Assembly: GCA_020091685.1 (NCBI GenBank)
Contig: CM034611.1
Span: 12,685,909 to 12,749,908, forward strand
Direction: 5' to 3'
Length of the DNA: 64,000 nucleotides
Source of the DNA: Lutjanus erythropterus
Lineage: Eukaryota > Chordata > Actinopteri > Lutjaniformes > Lutjanidae
The first letter of the stretch is position 1, and the number at the start of each line of letters is the position of its first letter. The notes under the pieces were generated by a model, which worked only from the letters and a program-made list of their open reading frames with translations, was not told where the DNA came from and did not search any database. Shown here piece after piece: positions 59,966 to 64,000 of the stretch. The translations under genes were made by a program, and so were the position numbers.

Positions 59966-62639
59966 TATGAGTATAATTTTAGATGTCCTTTGAGTTCTGG
60001 CCATACAATCTAGTTATAATATATCATCACACTTTTTTTTCGTGTGTTCTGTAAACCCCAGAGTATCACTTCCACTCAGTCAGTGATCACTTTTTATGTT
60101 TCAGTATGTTTTAACTAATCCTTTCTTCAGATCTGCAAGGATTAAGGAGAAAATGTGTGAAAATGGAAAATGAAATGAGATTTTAAATGCAGCTGACTCA
60201 TGCACTTGGTTCAATGTACTGAATCAGAGACTGAGAACTAAGCAGCTTATAATTGTGTGTTCTGCTGCCGAGTAATTATTGTGTTAAAATTCTCAGCAGG
60301 ATCTTCTCCTATGGATCAAATGGTCTTAAAACCCTCGTATACTTGCGTTAACAGTTTTGGTCGGATCTGTTTTTTGGATATGACCTGGGTAGGAATATCT
60401 AAATGTAAAGAGACAGAGCATCAACAATTTCTAAACTAGTTTGTAATGTTATTTATCCTCCTGAAATGTTCACTTTAGTCAAAATAAGAGCAATTTCTGA
60501 TTATTTTTTTTTGCCACTGGGACTGGAGAACATGGTAATGGATTGAAGGATATTCTTGCACCTGTGCAGAGTGATGGCAAAATGATTCAAAATGCCAGAT
60601 TCTGAAAAAGTATGACCTTTCACATCATTTCTAACATGAGCGTGTTCATATTGTTTATCTTTCGATGCATCAGATAGAGAAGGCTGGTCCTATCCAAGAG
60701 TACGAGGGGTGGGAAATGAAACTAATGAAATAAAATGTCATTAAATGAGATTAAATTGTAAAAATATCAGGTTTTTTTTTATCTCTTTGGTTTGTTTTAG
60801 CTATCATACCACATTTCTAACTCTTGTGTTTCATACACTTCGACATTGTTTGTGCCACAGATATGAATTATTTGCTGTCCATGCGAGTGTTTGCATGTGT
60901 CTGGTGGGGAATGAACATTACAGTCATTTTTATTATTAAATCAACAGGCAGGATAAAAGGCTTCTTTGCCCACACTGAATAGCAGATGGAGATAAAAGCG
61001 CCTGACAGCAGTCTGAGAGCAACATTATCAGAGAAGACAGATCCAATCACAGAACAAATTAACATAAGGGACCTATTTTATAGTCCATAGACATTAGAAT
61101 GTAATATCTCTATTTGGTTTCTGTGTAAAGATGAAATATTGAAAGCAGACTAAATAGTTTAGTTGCATTAGAAATGCGTTTTAATATTTTCTACATTCCA
61201 GTTTTGAGTGTCTCTAATCACTCATACAAACAAACACATTATCATATTTGTATCATCGGGGAAATGAAAGCCATTGATTGTCTTTTAGCATCTTATAATG
61301 GAAAATAATTATAGGTCCCTTTGCATGGCAGCTGAATGAATTTGAAAGCATCTTTAAAGCAACATACACTTATTTGTTTCCTTGCCAGGAGTTAGATGAG
61401 AATATTGATTAAGCCTGGGCATAGTGATATGCATCAGCAATAGACATTTCATCAATAGCAATAGGACACTTGATCAATAAAATGTTCAGTTGTTTTACTT
61501 AAATGCATTAAATGCAAACCAGCATGAAAGCACGCAGCAAATACACCGTGGCTCATAAAGTACCTATCATATCCCTTCATAATGGAGTGTGCTATGAGTG
61601 ACATGCAAACAACCAGTCATTTGGCAGGTGTGTTTTCCTGTTCCAGCATCGACATGTGACACCAAAAGAAACAGTGGGGTAAACATGCGCTATCTCATTT
61701 GTTTAATCCCTAAAGCCACGACTTGTGCGTTTCACACTTCTGTTTTTGTACAGATTAAACAAATGAGATATAAACTGTTAGTCAGTGAGCTTTAGACATG
61801 CTGGCAGGTGGATTTGTTGGCAGAACTGTTTCACCTTTGTTGAAAATTGTGCAGGATTTTCTCAAAAAAAAAAGAAAAAGCATGATCTCACACAAAAAGA
61901 ATCCTGCTTAATCATCACCCACAACACACCAGAAATGTGCTGTGGCGCTTGCATCCACAGAGACTCCCCCCCCCCCTCGTCTGTTCCTTCTTATTTTCTC
62001 ATTATTTCACTGTTCTCAGGATGCTTTACCAACCCAAAATGTCAGAATTTTAAGTTCTGGCAATGAGCTATCTTTCTGGTGCGTTTACATACAGCAACTG
62101 AGAAATTCTTCCTTCAAGCTAAGCTAAGCAGGTTGAAAATGGTATCAATGTGGCAAGGGAACAAATAAGTATATTTAGCAAAATTTTAAACTAATTTTAA
62201 GAAAGATGTAAGATGAGGTGTTTGGGCAAATGCTTCAGTTTTGTATTTCTCTTTAAAAAGGAAAAAACTGTCTGCGAATCTACACCAGCATTCAGCCATC
62301 ATACATGGAAGTTTTCTAGCACATGGTTTTGGAGGCTTTCGAGCCCTCTGAGTCTTCATCCAGCTGCTCGTGCTCCGTTTTTAACCACACACGGTTTGAT
62401 GCCGCTTCCAGCATCCCACCGCTGAGGACCATGCAGAAGTACCACCGCTGCAATCTGCCAGGAGCCATTAGACGGATGCAAATGGATCCTACTTAGCCTT
62501 TTCGATCAATTGATTGTTTCTGACTGAAGCACAGGCAGTTCTTAGAGGTTATCAAGGGGCTAGCAGAGAAGGAAAAGAGACGTAATCTCAGTGCAGATGT
62601 GGAGGATGATATTTTTATTATGCAATAGAACGTATTTTT

Positions 62640-63120
62640 AACAGTTTTTAATAAACAGACTTTGGGGCTGCACTTTATTTTACAGTACACTAATAAGATG
62701 TGAGAAACTGGACTTCATATCAAATAAGACAAAAATTTGAATTTGTTCTTTATTGGACCTTTTATTAGACCCTTACTAGACTTTGTTAGAGACTAATTAC
62801 AGACCCATTACAACTGAACTGCACTGAAGCCACACATCCTTCTTTGGCTGGTCTGTACAACTGACAGAAAAGCCAAGACTGATGTCTACTTCTTTGAGCC
62901 AATCACATTATCTGCCAACAGTGTTATTCTTGTACTGTTATAACTTTGGCATTTACTTGGTAGATCTAGTTTTTATATTGTTTTTAAATTGGGAAGTAGC
63001 AGATATCTGATTTCACTTTACTTTATAGTTCAGTTTTGTTGTAAGGTGTCCCTAATTACCCTCTAATAAAGTCTAATAAGGGTCTAATAAAGGGTCTAAT
63101 ACTCTATTAGGGTCTTAACT
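62640..63120 (+). repeat. Copy B of the dispersed MITE-like repeat
   Basis: Starts gctgcactttattttacagt, includes ggaccttttattagaccctt and ttgttagagactaattacag, and then the blocks shared with 55,030-55,400. It ends with ctaataagggtctaataaag. About 230 bp of it align with copy A. Confidence 0.55.
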
Positions 63121-64000
63121 AATGTCTGAATGTACTCATGAGGATAGTCAGTGGAACAGAGGTGTTATTCTGGGGAAAGAGGAATGGATCTTCTGTTATT
63201 CTACCAAACTCCAGACAGAGGAAAGCAGATTTCTGTTAATCCTCTCCTTTGTTAGTGAAATGTGTTCCACAGCATTGTGTGAATGTACCACGCCGTTTGA
63301 ATTTAATCTCGCCATGTCAAAAAGAACAGCTGGTGTCTGACAAAGGTATGAACATATCACGGCACTGTAACCGCTACAGGAGGTTAAGCTGTAAACACGA
63401 GTGCATATTTTCTTTTCACATCCTTTGACTGGAATTGCATGCTGCCTGAAACGTCATGATGGGAATCTAGGGCAGGGACGCTGCAATTGAAAGGAAGAGA
63501 AAATTCAGCAACTGCCAGCTGGCTAACTTCAGGGCACAGTGCTGAAGTCACGCCTACATGTAGAGTTACATTATGGTGTTAAGGGGAAAAAAAGGCTTTG
63601 ATCGTAGCTCCCTGCTCACCGGAAACACCTATAGGTTCAGCCCTGCCTCTCTCTCAGTGTTGGCATTTACGAACGCTGTGCACTTTGCAGCTATAGCTTA
63701 GGAGGTTGCTCAAAAATCAATTGCTAAATCAATCTGAGCATAACATGAATAGGAAATAAATGGAGGCAGTGCATAAAAATGGGAAGTTCAAAAAGAGACA
63801 ATTCTATGAACTTTCAGACATCTCTCAGCACCCTGTAATTATGTCCTTCATGTTAATTTCCAGTTGCCATAGGGACAGAGACAATGCAATCAATTAGACC
63901 GCATGTGTTGGTCTGCTGGAGAGAAAATAATTCAAATAACTATTCAGCAGATTAAAGGCAGAGCACATTGTTTCTATGACAAAAAAGGGATTATTAAAGG

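Larger units (their letters stand above)
53936..64000. other. Gene-free region, part 3, to the right edge
   Basis: No coding exon recognised. It contains the repeats and relics listed separately, a G15 tract at 58,258-58,272 and a C9 tract near 61,968. Unique stretches that read like possible regulatory DNA lie at 54,480-54,960, 57,480-57,775, 60,900-61,380 and 63,690-64,000. Open frames on both strands at 57,452-57,805 have no recognisable domain. Confidence 0.4.

Noticed and set aside
1..64000. CRISPR array, phage, bacterial operon or toxin-antitoxin system
   Set aside because: No spaced direct repeats of CRISPR type and no dense coding; introns, SINEs, MITEs and CpG depletion show a vertebrate nuclear genome.

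Overview
The window is nuclear DNA from a bony fish, probably a percomorph-type teleost. It is AT-rich, has long introns and intergenic stretches, carries (AC)n microsatellites, and is full of short non-autonomous transposable elements whose sequences I recognise as common in teleosts. Nearly all of it is non-coding. Only two genes can be named, both on the minus strand: nck1, which enters from the left edge and is incomplete, and slc35g2, which is complete in its coding part. The same tandem order, SLC35G2 then NCK1 in one orientation, is found in mammals (between STAG1 and IL20RB on human 3q22), so this is conserved vertebrate synteny.

Layout by region. 1-13,510 is intron 2 of nck1. It contains what looks like an alternative first exon of nck1 (8,675-8,708, perfect GTGAGT donor) that would make a short form without the first SH3 domain. 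13,511-13,751 is the first main coding exon, which encodes the whole N-terminal SH3 domain. 13,752-29,176 is intron 1, filled with MITEs, foldback elements, a TIR-bounded minisatellite and two tRNA-derived SINEs, one with a perfect 11-bp target-site duplication. About 28,850-29,540 is a CpG-rich segment with a GC box and CCAAT boxes in minus orientation, which I read as the main nck1 promoter plus a non-coding exon 1. A diverged tandem duplication of about 0.5 kb lies just inside it. 29,550-33,600 is the intergenic gap. 33,778-35,031 is the single coding exon of slc35g2. An inferred 5' UTR exon lies at about 36,240-36,650, within a trinucleotide-repeat-rich segment. 36,800-64,000 is about 27 kb without any recognisable gene. 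It holds decayed transposons (a hAT fragment nested inside an older repeat, a Tc1/mariner relic, MITEs) and unique stretches that could be regulatory; in mammals the next gene on this side is STAG1.

The two genes are not known to share a pathway. nck1 encodes an SH3/SH2 adaptor that links tyrosine phosphorylation to actin regulators; slc35g2 encodes a ten-helix membrane protein of the drug/metabolite transporter superfamily. I see no operon-like arrangement, no phage, no CRISPR and no previously unknown multi-gene system. The best leads are the nck1 alternative promoter exon, the uORF arrangement inferred for slc35g2, an unidentified membrane-protein-like reading frame near the left edge, and several structured repeats.
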